From assembly GCA_028869615.1 (NCBI GenBank), contig JAGWRQ010000042.1, forward strand, positions 1-13,262: a DNA stretch of 13,262 bases. Direction: 5' to 3'. Below the pieces are notes generated by a model that made no database searches, was not told where the DNA came from, and saw only the letters and a program-made list of their open reading frames with translations. The translations under genes and the position numbers were made by a program. Shown in pieces: positions 13,262-13,262 of this stretch (positions within the stretch are counted from its first letter, which is position 1; every line of letters begins with the position of its first letter). Source of the stretch: Candidatus Methylomirabilota bacterium (GTDB lineage Bacteria; Methylomirabilota; Methylomirabilia; Methylomirabilales; Methylomirabilaceae).

Positions 13262-13262
13262 C

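Noticed and set aside
1..13262. CRISPR array, tRNA or rRNA genes, or phage structural genes
   Set aside because: No regularly spaced repeats with unique spacers, no cloverleaf or rRNA-like stretch, and no phage gene other than the rusA homologue was recognised by eye.

Overview
The window is a GC-rich bacterial chromosome segment. Almost every gene lies on the minus strand; the exception is one gene for a YchF-like GTPase. No gene here fixes the taxon. The gene set (three-part acyl-CoA carboxylase, MTAP, MtaB, Der, PgsA) and the repeat-rich spacers would fit a deep-branching lineage such as Methylomirabilota (NC10), Nitrospirota or a deltaproteobacterial group. That is an impression, not a proof.

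Layout. (1) 7277 down to 1, minus strand: a tightly packed probable operon. In transcription order it encodes a DEDD RNase H-like exonuclease, the tRNA methylthiotransferase MtaB, methylthioadenosine phosphorylase, a PfkB-family kinase, an acyl-CoA carboxylase carboxyltransferase, a biotin carboxylase and a biotin carrier protein cut by the window edge. Several genes overlap by 4 to 17 nt. The two long gaps, mtnP/pfkB and carboxyltransferase/biotin carboxylase, are each filled by an unusual element of inverted arrays of 7-bp repeats. (2) 7429-8508, plus strand: a divergently transcribed YchF/OLA1-like protein with a degraded GTPase G3 motif. (3) About 8509-11160: an accessory patch. It holds a decayed antitoxin-like gene, a VapBC-type PIN toxin-antitoxin pair with a clear promoter and operator, a probable insertion-sequence end, a RusA-type Holliday-junction resolvase, a REP-like palindrome, and a BrnTA pair with a promoter that predicts a leaderless message. 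(4) 11186-13262, minus strand: core genes der and pgsA, and the C-terminal end of another P-loop GTPase, possibly HflX.

How they work together. The three carboxylase genes supply the carboxyltransferase, biotin carboxylase and biotin carrier of one acyl-CoA carboxylase. MTAP and the sugar kinase could form a short salvage route for SAM-derived methylthioadenosine or 5'-deoxyadenosine, and MtaB is a SAM consumer next door. Der and PgsA belong to ribosome assembly and phospholipid synthesis. The accessory patch between the YchF-like gene and der looks like a site that has repeatedly gained and lost small mobile or selfish modules.

The most unusual observation is the shared architecture of the two operon spacers. 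Each has five heptads, a non-repetitive centre and four inverted heptads, and each starts exactly 11 nt upstream of a start codon, yet they have different heptad sequences.
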